This document shows positions 46,617 through 55,115 of a DNA stretch of 64,000 bases, one piece after another. The stretch comes from Pseudomonas helvetica (lineage in GTDB: Bacteria; Pseudomonadota; Gammaproteobacteria; Pseudomonadales; Pseudomonadaceae). Each line of letters starts with the position of its first letter. The stretch's first letter is position 1. The translations under genes and the position numbers were made by a program. The stretch spans positions 184,501 through 248,500 of the forward strand of contig NZ_CP150917.1 in the NCBI RefSeq assembly GCF_039908645.1, read 5' to 3'. The notes beneath the pieces were generated by a model. The model was not told the origin of the DNA and did no database searches. It worked only from the letters and a program-made list of their open reading frames with translations.

Positions 46617-46982
46617 ATGCGTTTGCTGTTAGTGGAAGACGAACCCGAGACCGCGAAGCTTCTGGCCCGGGGCCTGAGCGAAGCCAGTTATGCGGTGGAT
46701 GTAGCGGACAACGGCATGGCCGGGCGACGCTTCATCGAAGCGGGTGAGTATGATCTGATCATTCTTGATGTGATGTTGCCCGGCCTCAACGGCTGGCAGC
46801 TGTTGCAACAGATCCGCCAGCTCGGTGCAACGCCGGTGCTGTTCCTGACCACTACGGATGGCATTGAAGACCGGCTGCGCGGGTTGGAGCTGCATGAGGA
46901 TGACTATCTGCTCAAGCCGTTCGCCGTGAGCGAGCTGGTGGCGCGGGTGCGCAAGTTGCTGCGCCGTGATCGGGGGCGCTGA
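46617..46982 (+). CDS. Receiver-only response regulator (truncated OmpR type)
   Basis: 121 residues. MRLLLVEDEPETAKLLARGL and Asp51 in LIILDVMLPG are intact, and LLKPFAVSELVARVRKLLRR is the normal end of an OmpR/CopR-type receiver and start of its linker. The winged-helix DNA-binding domain is absent: the frame stops right at the linker and a REP pair begins 29 bp later. No histidine kinase is adjacent. Either a functional CheY-like single-domain protein or a decayed two-component regulator. The typical Thr and Lys switch positions are present (TTTDGIED, LKPF). Confidence 0.8.
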   Translation: MRLLLVEDEPETAKLLARGLSEASYAVDVADNGMAGRRFIEAGEYDLIILDVMLPGLNGWQLLQQIRQLGATPVLFLTTTDGIEDRLRGLELHEDDYLLKPFAVSELVARVRKLLRRDRGR

Positions 46983-47010
46983 ACCTTCTGTGGTGTCTGG
47001 GAAATTGCTA

Positions 47011-47098
47011 TCGCGAGCAAGCTTTGCTCCTACGGATTTGTGGTGAAGCACAACGCTGGATCGACGTGAATCCGTAGGAGCAAGGCTTGCCCGCGATG
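47011..47098. repeat. REP inverted pair (gtaggagcaaggcttgcccgcg class)
   Basis: tcgcgagcaagctttgctcctacgg at the left (diverged) and ccgtaggagcaaggcttgcccgcga at the right, around a 36-bp spacer. Confidence 0.85.
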
Positions 47099-47129
47099 AG
47101 GCCGGCAAAAGCGGCCAAATCCCGACGCT

Positions 47130-48134
47130 TTACCGCAACCCATCGCGAAACTGCCCCGGCGTCATCCCGGTCCAGCGTTTGAAGGCGCGGCTGAAGCTGC
47201 TGGAATCGGCGAATCCGAGCAGGTAGCTGATTTCGCTCAGCGAACATTGGGGGTCTCGCAAGTGCAGCAACGCCAGATTCTCACGACACTCATTGAGCAG
47301 CGTATCGAACCGGCAACCTTCGTCCGCCAGGTGCCGTTGCAGGCTGCGCAAACTCAAGTGCAAGGTCTCGGCGATACGTTCGGCGCTGGGTTCGCCTTCC
47401 GGCAGCTGTGCTTCGATGGCATCGAGCACCTTGCGCTCCCAGGTCAGCAGGCGCAGTTGCGTCAGGGCGCGCTTGAGTACGGTTTCGTTGTGTTCGGCGA
47501 GTTCCGGGTTGGCGTCATCCAGATGGCTTTCGAAGTCTTCGATGGAAAACTCCAGCCGGTCTTCATCAGCAGCAAAGAAGATCGGCGCGCGGAACACCGC
47601 GTGCCATTGTTTCGGGTCGGCCGGTTCCGGGCGACGCAGGTACACCGCCAGCGGCGCGTAGTCCCGGCCCAGACGGTTGCGACAGGTGCGCACGTAGATC
47701 GCGGCGAAGGCGTCGATTGCTTCCCGTGCTGGCGCCGGGCTGCCTTCGGGCACCTTGAGGGTGAAGCAATAACGATCTTCGCCACGGGTCAGTTCGAGGT
47801 CCAAGGCGTCGCTGATCACCTGGTGATACCGCACGATGCGCTCGAACACCTCACGCAGACTGCCGCTGGCCACCAACGCATAACCCAACGCGTGGAAGGT
47901 GGTCGGGCTGACGAATCGCGACACCCGCAAACCAATCGCCGGATCGCCGCTGACTTCGACCGCCAGCTCCCACAGTCGGGTCGTGGCCGATAACGGATAG
48001 CGGGCGTTCGGGTCGTCCATCAGTTGCGGGTCGAGCCCGGCTTGCAGGCACAGCGCGTTGCTGTCGAGGCCGAGGGCATCGAGTTGTTTGCGCAATGCGC
48101 GGGTCCAGCTGGCGAGGGAGGTGGGTTCAATCAT
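47130..48134 (-). CDS. AraC-family regulator (arabinose-binding-like N-terminus)
   Basis: 334 residues. The N-terminal domain (LWELAVEVSGDPAIGLRVSR) is of the AraC arabinose-binding-like type, and the C-terminal part has two HTHs (IAETLHLSLRSLQRHLADEG and ISYLLGFADSSSFSRAFKRW). It is divergent from a fatty acid desaturase 100 bp away and probably controls it. Confidence 0.9.
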   Translation of the reverse strand: MIEPTSLASWTRALRKQLDALGLDSNALCLQAGLDPQLMDDPNARYPLSATTRLWELAVEVSGDPAIGLRVSRFVSPTTFHALGYALVASGSLREVFERIVRYHQVISDALDLELTRGEDRYCFTLKVPEGSPAPAREAIDAFAAIYVRTCRNRLGRDYAPLAVYLRRPEPADPKQWHAVFRAPIFFAADEDRLEFSIEDFESHLDDANPELAEHNETVLKRALTQLRLLTWERKVLDAIEAQLPEGEPSAERIAETLHLSLRSLQRHLADEGCRFDTLLNECRENLALLHLRDPQCSLSEISYLLGFADSSSFSRAFKRWTGMTPGQFRDGLR

Positions 48135-48234
48135 GATGATTGGCGCTTCCGGTCAACAGGTTGGCGTTCACAGCTAACGCCCGAAGCAATCGCACAGGGC
48201 AGGATGCGAACATCAATAACTAAAGGATGGAAGC

Positions 48235-49308
48235 ATGTACGGTACTTCTGCAAGTCCTCAACGCCTGAATGCACAACAACGATCTGCACACATTCGTGAA
48301 GTGGTGCTCGCCCGCGGTGTCGAACTGCGTAAGCGTTACCCGATTCTCGATCATCAGGACGCCTTGGGCGTGGGCATTCTGGCCTTCGCCCTGGCCGGGA
48401 TGATTGGCTCGGCGGCGCTCTACATGACCGGGCATATGGCCTGGTGGGCGTGTTTGCTGCTGAATGCGTTTTTTGCCTCGCTGACCCATGAGCTGGAACA
48501 CGACCTGATCCACAGCATGTATTTCCGCAAGCAACGCCTGCCGCACAACCTGATGATGGGCTTGGTCTGGCTGGCGCGGCCAAGCACCATCAACCCGTGG
48601 ATCCGCCGTCATCTGCACCTCAACCACCACAAGGTGTCCGGCAGCGAAGCTGACATGGAAGAGCGCGCGATCACCAACGGTGAACCCTGGGGCATCGCGC
48701 GTTTGCTGATGGTCGGCGACAACGTGATGTCGGCATTCATCCGCATGCTGCGGGCCAAGACCTGGGCGCACAAATTCAGCATCATCAAGCGCTCTTTGAA
48801 GGTTTACGCGCCACTGGCGCTGGTGCACTGGGGCGCGTGGTACCTGTTTCTCGGTTTCCATGCGGCCAACGGCATTGCGTCTTTGCTGGGCTCCTCGGTG
48901 GAGTGGTCGGCGACCACGCTGTCGGTGATGCAGGTGATCGATATCGCCGCCGTGGTGATCATCGGCCCGAACGTGCTGCGCACCTTTTGCCTGCACTTCG
49001 TCAGCTCGAACATGCACTACTACGGCGACATCGAGCCGGGCAACGTGATCCAGCAGACCCAGGTGCTGAACCCATGGTGGATGTGGCCGTTGCAAGCGTT
49101 CTGCTTCAACTTCGGCAGCAGCCATGGCATCCATCATTTTGTAGTGAAGGAACCGTTTTATATCCGCCAGCTGACCGTCCCGGTGGCGCACAAGGTGATG
49201 CGCGAGATGGGTGTGCGCTTCAACGATTTCGGCACATTTGGACGGGCGAACCGGTTTGTGCGCAAGGCGCAGCAGACAACCGAAGCGGTGCGGGGGGCTC
49301 AAGCGTAG
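48235..49308 (+). CDS. Fatty acid desaturase-family membrane enzyme
   Basis: 357 residues. Histidine motifs HELEHD, HLHLNHH and HGIHH, with four or so membrane helices, define the membrane di-iron desaturase/hydroxylase family. The boxes differ from those of the delta-9 DesA at 37545, so another substrate or position is likely. Divergent from an AraC regulator, an arrangement common for lipid-modifying operons induced by a fatty acid or related ligand. Confidence 0.88.
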   Translation: MYGTSASPQRLNAQQRSAHIREVVLARGVELRKRYPILDHQDALGVGILAFALAGMIGSAALYMTGHMAWWACLLLNAFFASLTHELEHDLIHSMYFRKQRLPHNLMMGLVWLARPSTINPWIRRHLHLNHHKVSGSEADMEERAITNGEPWGIARLLMVGDNVMSAFIRMLRAKTWAHKFSIIKRSLKVYAPLALVHWGAWYLFLGFHAANGIASLLGSSVEWSATTLSVMQVIDIAAVVIIGPNVLRTFCLHFVSSNMHYYGDIEPGNVIQQTQVLNPWWMWPLQAFCFNFGSSHGIHHFVVKEPFYIRQLTVPVAHKVMREMGVRFNDFGTFGRANRFVRKAQQTTEAVRGAQA

Positions 49309-49380
49309 ATCGTTCCAAAACGTGTCCCACGACAGCTTTTTGATTTCGGGAGGGGCCGGAAGTGTTGATTTATTTATTCG

Positions 49381-49394
49381 ATATAGGTCTATAT
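49381..49394. promoter_or_regulatory. AT-rich perfect palindrome
   Basis: ATATAG-gt-CTATAT inside an AT-rich stretch 72 bp after the desaturase stop. It could be an operator or part of a promoter for the possible small transcript ending at 49612; role unknown. Confidence 0.35.
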
Positions 49395-49575
49395 AAATGA
49401 AAAAATATTACTTTCGGAAATAAGTCATTGAGGCAATGATTCATCCATCGAAGTGATTGCGTGGGAGTGCCAGGCGCAGGCAGATCGATTCATCGAACCG
49501 CAACTTATCCGTGTTAAACATTTGAGGACTACCGAGCTGTCGGTGATGACCGCGCGGTACAAAATAGTGATTTCC

Positions 49576-49612
49576 GGGGCCGTCTCCTTGGCAGGGTGCG
49601 GCCCCTTTTTTT
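49576..49612 (+). terminator. Orphan intrinsic terminator
   Basis: Perfect stem ggggccg / cggcccc with a 16-base loop and seven Ts. It lies 268 bp after the desaturase stop with no convincing gene in between. It may end a long desaturase 3' UTR or an unannotated small RNA of about 100-200 nt. The rest of 49309-49766 contains no supported gene. Confidence 0.85.
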
Positions 49613-49766
49613 CTCGACAAAGCGCAGGCTCCTACATCTGGTCTCCGGTATCAGGTACCTATCGCATATTCTATTTACGTCTTAATAAATAGCTTCTTAT
49701 TCCTTAACGAATATAAATCCTATCCCTATACTCGACCAGGAACAGACACGCACAGGAGAGCTCCCC

Positions 49767-50348
49767 ATGCGCAACGAGTCAATTCGCTACCTGATTGTGC
49801 CGGGCTGGCAAGGATCGCCAGAGGATCATTGGCAAAGCCATTGGCAGAACAGCCTGCCGAACAGCGCGCGGGTAGAGCAGGCCGACTGGCTGACGCCGCG
49901 CCGCGAGGATTGGGTCGCGGCGCTGGCCGAAGCGATTGATGCCGACAGCACGCCGGTGATCCTGATTGCCCACAGCCTGGGTTGCATCACCGTTGCCCAT
50001 TGGGCGGCTACTGCGCCGATTCAGGCATTGCGTCAGGTTCGCGGGGCCTTGCTGGTGGCGCCTGCCGACGTCGAGCGCCCGGCCTGTGTGCCTGCGTTGC
50101 GTAACTTTGCACCGATTCCGACGCACCTGCTGCCGTTCCCGAGCCAGGTGGTGAGCTCCGACAACGATGCCGCTGTCAGCGCTCCGCGGGCGCTTGAGTT
50201 GGCACGAAACTGGGGCGCCGAAGCGGGGATTCTGGCGGGTGCCGGGCACATCAATGTGAAGTCTGGCCACCATCGTTGGGAGCAGGGTTTTGCCTACCTG
50301 TATCGCCTGCAAAACCGCATGGAACATCACGCCCTGCGCCGCGCTTGA
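49767..50348 (+). CDS. RBBP9/YdeN-family alpha/beta hydrolase
   Basis: 193 residues, AGGAGAG upstream. The start YLIVPGWQGSPEDHWQ, the nucleophile elbow AHSLGC, an Asp in SSDND and His in GAGHIN form the catalytic triad of the RBBP9 serine-hydrolase family. Substrate unknown. It leads a same-strand run into a regulator and an orphan MetQ, so a sulfur link is possible by context only. Confidence 0.88.
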   Translation: MRNESIRYLIVPGWQGSPEDHWQSHWQNSLPNSARVEQADWLTPRREDWVAALAEAIDADSTPVILIAHSLGCITVAHWAATAPIQALRQVRGALLVAPADVERPACVPALRNFAPIPTHLLPFPSQVVSSDNDAAVSAPRALELARNWGAEAGILAGAGHINVKSGHHRWEQGFAYLYRLQNRMEHHALRRA

Positions 50349-50404
50349 ACCTCTTTATTATTTAAACGCCCCCGTCTCCTGGCGGTTCTGGGCGGGAGTC
50401 TGCC

Positions 50405-51340
50405 ATGAGTTTGCATGAATCTTTCGGTCAGCCCTTGCTGACCTTTCCCGACGCTGAAAAAAGCCCGTTGAGCATTCGCGCCAAAGCGCTGGTGTTTGTC
50501 GACCCGCGTTCGCGGCAGCTGCGCCAGGAGCTGGAGCAACTGGCGCCGCGCTCGATCTCGGTGTTGATTCGCGGTGAAACCGGCAGCGGCAAAGAGCTAT
50601 TGGCGCGACATATCCACCGCGCCAGTGATCGCGGTGGTTTGTTCGTATCGGTCAACTGCGGCGCCATCAGTCCAACCTATGCCGATGCCGAGTTGTTCGG
50701 TTATGCCGGCGGCAGTTTCAGTGGTTCGGCCAGCAGTCGCGCCGGCTGGTTTGGTTCGGCCAATGGCGGGACCTTGTACCTGGATGAAATCGGCGATTTG
50801 CCGTTGCCGATTCAGATCAAATTGCTCGCCGCCCTGGAGAATCACGAAGTCACCCGCGTCGGCGCGCAACAACCGAGCCCGGTGGATGTGCGCCTGGTGG
50901 CGGCGACCAGCATCGATCTGACGCAAGCGGTGGCGGCTGGCAAATTTCATGAGCGGCTCTACCACTACCTCAGCGAAGGTCAGCTCGAATTGCCGGCCTT
51001 GCGTGAGCGAGTCGGTGACATTCAGTCATTGGCCGAGTATTTCCTCGGTATCTACAGCCAGCGCCTCAATCTGCCGGTACCGTTTATCAGCGACGCGGCC
51101 CAGCAGGTTCTGGAACGGCACAGCTGGCCGGGCAATACCCGTGAGCTGGAGAACGTCATTCACTTTGCGTTGCTGGTGAGCAGTGGCGAGGAAATAACGC
51201 CTGCGCATTTGAATTTGCCTCAGGTGGTTGCGCCATTGGAGTTGATCGAGCGAGAGGCAACGCAGCTCATCACCTCCGGTTCTGCCGGCGAGCGCGCAGC
51301 GCTTAAACGTTTGCTCGAAAACCTGACGCAAACCTTTTAA
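50405..51340 (+). CDS. Sigma-54-type AAA+ regulator with altered GAFTGA loop (SfnR-like)
   Basis: 311 residues. Walker A GETGSGKE (57-64), Walker B TLYLDEIGD (123-131) and WPGNTRELEN (241-250) define an enhancer-binding-protein AAA+ domain without an N-terminal sensor, as in SfnR. The loop that normally reads GAFTGA and contacts sigma-54 reads GSFSGS (103-108). In the arginine-finger region the usual FREDLxxRL appears as FHERLYHYL (181-189). Only 41 residues follow the AAA+ core and I see no clear Fis-type HTH. It may be a regulator of the flanking sulfur genes, a modified activator or a decaying one. Confidence 0.82.
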   Translation: MSLHESFGQPLLTFPDAEKSPLSIRAKALVFVDPRSRQLRQELEQLAPRSISVLIRGETGSGKELLARHIHRASDRGGLFVSVNCGAISPTYADAELFGYAGGSFSGSASSRAGWFGSANGGTLYLDEIGDLPLPIQIKLLAALENHEVTRVGAQQPSPVDVRLVAATSIDLTQAVAAGKFHERLYHYLSEGQLELPALRERVGDIQSLAEYFLGIYSQRLNLPVPFISDAAQQVLERHSWPGNTRELENVIHFALLVSSGEEITPAHLNLPQVVAPLELIEREATQLITSGSAGERAALKRLLENLTQTF

Positions 51341-51344
51341 CCCC

Positions 51345-51480
51345 CTGTGGCGAGGGAGCTTGCTCCCGCTGGGGTGCGAAGCGCCCCCAACAAGGCGACT
51401 GCGGTTTTTCAGAAAGTACGCGGTGACCTTTTTGGGGCTGCTTCGCACCCCAGCGGGAGCAAGCTCCCTCGCCACAGGAG
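51345..51480. repeat. REPIN
   Basis: ctgtggcgagggagcttgct and agcaagctccctcgccacag flank about 95 bp that itself contains gcgaagc/gcttcgc complements. It follows the AAA+ regulator by 4 bp. Confidence 0.9.
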
Positions 51481-51582
51481 TTAGGTGTCTTTTTTGTGTA
51501 TGAACAAAATGGAATATGAAAGTGAATAAAAGATATTGTTCGGGAATAAAAAATCTCGGTATCGTCCGCACCACACCAGCGA

Positions 51583-51598
51583 TAGCACGTCACTGGCA
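51583..51598 (+). promoter_or_regulatory. Possible sigma-54 promoter before the orphan metQ
   Basis: TAGCACG-tcac-TGGCA resembles the -24/-12 consensus TGGCACG-N4-TTGCW with one mismatch in each half and correct spacing, 45 bp before the ATG. The mismatch in the -24 GG is serious, so confidence is low. The adjacent sigma-54-type regulator makes it worth noting. Confidence 0.35.
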
Positions 51599-51643
51599 TT
51601 TCATTTTTTAGCCGTTGTCGACAACGACAAATAAGGACACTGC

Positions 51644-52426
51644 ATGAAAAAGGTTCTGTTGTTCACCGCATTGGCGGCTGCCCTGACTGCGGGCCTGGCC
51701 CAGGCTGGCGAAAAACTGGTGGTTGCCGCAACGCCGGTGCCGCACGCCGAGATCCTCGAACTGATCAAACCGACCCTCGCCAAAGAAGGCGTGGATCTGG
51801 AAATCAAGGTCTTCACCGACTACGTACAACCGAACGTGCAGGTCGATCAGAAGCGTCTGGACGCCAACTACTTCCAGACCCTGCCGTACCTGCAAAGCTT
51901 CAACGAAGGCAAAGGCACTCACCTGGTGACCGTGATCGGCGTACACGTCGAACCGTTCGGCGGCTACTCGAAAAAGGTCAAAACCCTGGCTGAGCTGAAA
52001 GACGGCGCGACCATCGCTATCCCGAACGAAGGCAGCAACAGCGGCCGTGCGCTGATCCTGTTGCAGAAAGCCGGCCTGATCGAATTGAAAGACCCGAAAA
52101 ACGCCCTGGCTACCCCGAAAGACATCGCCAAGAACCCGCACAACTTCAAGTTCAAGGAACTGGAATCGGCGATGCTGCCGCGTGTGCTGGATCAGGTCGA
52201 CCTGGACATGATCAACACCAACTATGCGCTGGAAGCGGGTCTGAACCCGGCTAAAGATGCACTGGTGATCGAAGGTGCGGATTCGCCCTACGTGAACTTC
52301 CTGGTCGCGCGTCCAGACAACAAGGACAGCGTAGCGATGCAGAAACTGGCCAAGGCCCTGACCAGCCCTGAAGTGAAGGCATTCATTGCCAAGAAGTACA
52401 ACGGCGCGGTACTGCCAGCGTTCTGA
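51644..52426 (+). CDS. Orphan MetQ/NlpA-family substrate-binding protein
   Basis: 260 residues. Cleavable signal peptide ending AQA, with no lipobox Cys, then GEKLVVAATPVPHAEILEL, the start of MetQ-type proteins. NEGSNSGRALILLQKAGLIEL is a typical NlpA segment. It binds methionine or a related sulfur compound. No cognate permease is adjacent; the metN-metI pair at 58268-60026 may serve it. A strong terminator follows, so it is probably monocistronic. Confidence 0.9.
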   Translation: MKKVLLFTALAAALTAGLAQAGEKLVVAATPVPHAEILELIKPTLAKEGVDLEIKVFTDYVQPNVQVDQKRLDANYFQTLPYLQSFNEGKGTHLVTVIGVHVEPFGGYSKKVKTLAELKDGATIAIPNEGSNSGRALILLQKAGLIELKDPKNALATPKDIAKNPHNFKFKELESAMLPRVLDQVDLDMINTNYALEAGLNPAKDALVIEGADSPYVNFLVARPDNKDSVAMQKLAKALTSPEVKAFIAKKYNGAVLPAF

Positions 52427-52453
52427 TTGAGCGGTATACCCTTCCGAGGTTTC

Positions 52454-52487
52454 AACGCCGACGGCTTTCGATAGCGTCGGCGTTTTT
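52454..52487 (+). terminator. Intrinsic terminator after the orphan metQ
   Basis: Perfect 10-bp stem aacgccgacg / cgtcggcgtt with an 11-base loop and a T-run, 28 bp after the stop. Confidence 0.88.
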
Positions 52488-52502
52488 GCGTGGTCGTACT
52501 TC

Positions 52503-52637
52503 CTGTGGCGAGGGAGCTTGCTCCCGCTCGGGTGCGCAGCAGCCGCATAGCCAGCCGATGAGATGTATCTGACAGAATATCTGGGGTCGCTTCGCCCGAG
52601 CGCGGACCGACCCGCGGGAGCAAGCTCCCTGGCCACA
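52503..52637. repeat. REPIN
   Basis: cctgtggcgagggagcttgc and gcaagctccctggccaca flank about 95 bp; the right unit has one change in the core. Confidence 0.88.
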
Positions 52638-52652
52638 AGATCACAAGATCAA

Positions 52653-52748
52653 TCAGGCCACTCTGGCCTTCAACGCCCTGCGTAACGCCGTCAATAACTT
52701 CACGATGTCCTGCGGATCCAGCCGCTGGGGTGTTTTCACGTCTGCCAT
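52653..52748 (-). CDS. Possible 31-residue small protein
   Basis: ATG at 52748 with a good ribosome-binding site (AAGGA, 8-base spacing) opens a frame reading MADVKTPQRLDPQDIVKLLT, then ALRRALKARVA and TGA. The C-terminal 18 residues form an amphipathic basic helix. The hydrophilic N-terminus and codon use look protein-like. It lies between a REPIN and the divergent amino-acid transporter operon. No family recognised; too short to be sure. Confidence 0.45.
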   Translation of the reverse strand: MADVKTPQRLDPQDIVKLLTALRRALKARVA

Positions 52749-53030
52749 TTTTATCGTCCTTGTGATGGTTTGGCCGGGGAGTGTGGCCGCGCGCTGCTCG
52801 TCCTTGGAGGGGCAATCTGAAAAAAAGATCCTTCCTACAGCGCAAAGGGAAATAGCTGTCTCCTGCTGCTGCCGCCAATCCAGCGAATAGTTTTTTGCGT
52901 GATATCAATATGCTTTATCGGTATTTAAATGTTTCTTTTTATACCTTTAAGGTTAGTGCCTGCCGGGTTGTTATCCACAGCCCAATGGACTGCGCCACCG
53001 TCGCTTACCCTGCGGCGTTCAGGATCTTCA
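52749..53030. other. Intergenic region before the amino-acid transporter operon
   Basis: No gene is supported in these 282 bp. An AT-rich block (around 52910-52960) probably carries the promoter of the transporter operon that follows and perhaps, divergently, that of the small protein. Confidence 0.5.
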
Positions 53031-53696
53031 ATGACGTTCGATTACGCTTTCATCCTCAGCACCCTGCCAGCGTTTCTGCGCGCTGTGGGTGTGACGCTGC
53101 AGGTCGGTCTGATCGCCATCAGCACTTCGTTGCTGGTCGCCCTGATCAACGCGACGCTCCTGGTGTTCCGCACGCCGTACTTGCAGCGCCTGGTGGCGTT
53201 GTACGTGGAGTTGGCGCGCAACACGCCGCTGCTGATTCAACTGTTCTTCGTCTACTTTGCATTGCCAGCGCTTGGGGTGAAGGTTTCCGGTTTTGCCGCG
53301 GCGATCATTACCATGACCTTTCTTGGCGGCGCCTACCTCACTGAAGTGTTGCGGGCCGGCGTTGAAGCGGTGCCTGCGGCGCAACTGGAGTCGGGGCGCT
53401 CGATCGGTTTGTCGCACTGGCAATTGCTGCGTTACGTGATCCTGCCGCAAGCGGGGATCCTCAGCCTGCCATCGCTGTTCGCCAACTTCATTTTCCTGCT
53501 CAAGGAAACCACCGTGGTCTCGGCGGTGGCGGTGCCGGAGATTCTCTACACCACCAAGAGCTACATCGCGCTGTATTACAAAACCTACGAAATGCTCGCC
53601 GTGCTGACGCTGATCTGCGTGTTGCTGTTCTTGCCGTTGTCGCTGCTGCTCAGCCGCCTGGAAAGGAGGCTCCAGCATGGCCAGTTCGGGTCTTGA
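53031..53696 (+). CDS. Polar amino-acid ABC transporter permease (1st)
   Basis: 221 residues from ATG 53031 with AGGA upstream; a longer frame from 52929 has no family support. HisM-type permease with several membrane helices and the EAA-type loop LESGRSIGLSHWQLLRYVILPQ (residues about 125-146). First of four tightly packed genes for amino-acid uptake. Given the surrounding sulfur genes, cystine or a related compound is the likeliest substrate, but that is inference. Confidence 0.88.
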   Translation: MTFDYAFILSTLPAFLRAVGVTLQVGLIAISTSLLVALINATLLVFRTPYLQRLVALYVELARNTPLLIQLFFVYFALPALGVKVSGFAAAIITMTFLGGAYLTEVLRAGVEAVPAAQLESGRSIGLSHWQLLRYVILPQAGILSLPSLFANFIFLLKETTVVSAVAVPEILYTTKSYIALYYKTYEMLAVLTLICVLLFLPLSLLLSRLERRLQHGQFGS

Positions 53697-54336
53697 ATTG
53701 CTTTGGGTGTCTTTGCCGCAGTTAGGCAAAGGCGCTGCGCAAACCTTGTCGATTTCGTTTTTGAGTATCGCCATCAGCACAGTGGGCGGGGTGCTCTACG
53801 GCGTGCTGTGCAGTCTGAATTCGAAGTGGTTGAACGCGTTGCTGCGAGTCTATCTGGAACTGTTCCGGGCAATCCCGGTGCTGGTCTGGCTGTATTTGCT
53901 GTTCTTCGGCCTGCCGATTTTTTTCGGCCTGAGCCTGCCGAGTTTCTGGTGTGCGGTGCTGGTGCTGTCGTTGTGGGGCGCCAGTGAAGTTGGCGAAGTG
54001 GTGCGCGGCGCCCTGCATTCCTTGCCCCGTGGCCAGCGTGAGGCGGGGCTGTCGATCGGGCTGTCCGGGCCGCAGCTGTTCGGTTACGTGTTGCTGCCCC
54101 AGGCACTGAAACGCATGACGCCACCGACCATCAACGTCTACACGCGGATCATCAAGACCAGCTCGCTGGCGGTGTTGATCGGCGTGGTCGACGTAATCAA
54201 GGTCGGCCAGCAGATCATCGAGCGTACCTACGAGTCGGTGCTGATCTACGGCGCGTTATTCCTGTTTTTCTTCTTTATCTGCTACCCGCTTTCGGCCGCT
54301 TCCCGCGTGCTGGAACGGCGCTGGACGCAAGCATGA
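53677..54336 (+). CDS. Polar amino-acid ABC transporter permease (2nd)
   Basis: 219 residues, overlapping the first permease by 20 bp. Same HisM fold, with REAGLSIGLSGPQLFGYVLL as the EAA-type loop. A pair of unlike permeases forms the membrane channel. Overlaps the ATPase gene by ATGA. Confidence 0.88.
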   Translation: MASSGLELLWVSLPQLGKGAAQTLSISFLSIAISTVGGVLYGVLCSLNSKWLNALLRVYLELFRAIPVLVWLYLLFFGLPIFFGLSLPSFWCAVLVLSLWGASEVGEVVRGALHSLPRGQREAGLSIGLSGPQLFGYVLLPQALKRMTPPTINVYTRIIKTSSLAVLIGVVDVIKVGQQIIERTYESVLIYGALFLFFFFICYPLSAASRVLERRWTQA

Positions 54337-55115
54337 ATGCATTGATCGAATTCAAGGGTTTCAACAAGTTCTTCGGTGAGCATCAGGTCCTCAACGGGAT
54401 CGACTTGAGCGTCAAAACCGGCGAGGTGATCGTCATTCTTGGCCCCAGCGGCTGCGGCAAAAGCACTTTGCTGCGTTGCCTAAACGGTCTGGAAGTTGCC
54501 CACAGCGGCGAGCTGCGTTTCGCCGGGCGCGAGTTACTGAACAAGACCACCGATTGGCGCGAAGTGCGCCAGCAGATCGGCATGGTGTTCCAGAGTTATC
54601 ACCTGTTCCCGCACATGAGCGTGCTCGACAATCTCCTGCTCGGCCCGCTCAAGGTGCAAAAACGCCCAGCGCGTGAAGCTCGCGAACAAGCCTTGGCGCT
54701 GCTGGAACGGGTCGGTCTGGCGGACAAGCGCGAGGCATTCCCGCGCCAGCTTTCCGGTGGTCAGCAGCAACGCATCGCCATCATCCGCTCACTGTGCATG
54801 AACCCGCAGGTGATGCTGTTCGATGAAGTCACCGCGGCCCTTGATCCCGAGATGGTCAAGGAAGTGCTGGAAGTGATTCAGGGCCTGGCCCGCGACGGCA
54901 TGACGCTGTTGATCGTGACCCACGAGATGGCTTTCGCCCGCGCGGTGGCGGACCGCATTGTGTTCATGGACGCCGGGCGCATCCTCGAACAAAACCCTCC
55001 CGAGATTTTCTTTACGAACCCGCAAACCGCACGAGCGCAGCAGTTCCTGGAGAAGTTCTCCTACGTCGAAGCACTGCCCAAAAAGACACTTGCAAAGGAA
55101 CTGGAACCCTCATGA
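54333..55115 (+). CDS. Polar amino-acid ABC transporter ATP-binding protein
   Basis: 260 residues. Walker A GPSGCGKS, signature LSGGQQQR, Walker B MLFDEVTAALDPE and His switch VTHEMAFA, as in GlnQ/TcyN-type ATPases. Couples ATP hydrolysis to import by the two permeases. ATGA overlaps on both sides. Confidence 0.92.
   Translation: MNALIEFKGFNKFFGEHQVLNGIDLSVKTGEVIVILGPSGCGKSTLLRCLNGLEVAHSGELRFAGRELLNKTTDWREVRQQIGMVFQSYHLFPHMSVLDNLLLGPLKVQKRPAREAREQALALLERVGLADKREAFPRQLSGGQQQRIAIIRSLCMNPQVMLFDEVTAALDPEMVKEVLEVIQGLARDGMTLLIVTHEMAFARAVADRIVFMDAGRILEQNPPEIFFTNPQTARAQQFLEKFSYVEALPKKTLAKELEPS

Noticed and set aside
49453..49692. 79-residue plus-strand frame near the orphan terminator
   Set aside because: It runs through the terminator hairpin and has no ribosome-binding site or similarity.
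52288..52908. 206-residue minus-strand frame across the REPIN and part of metQ
   Set aside because: It crosses a terminator, a REPIN and an antisense gene; the 31-residue frame is a better candidate for this gap.
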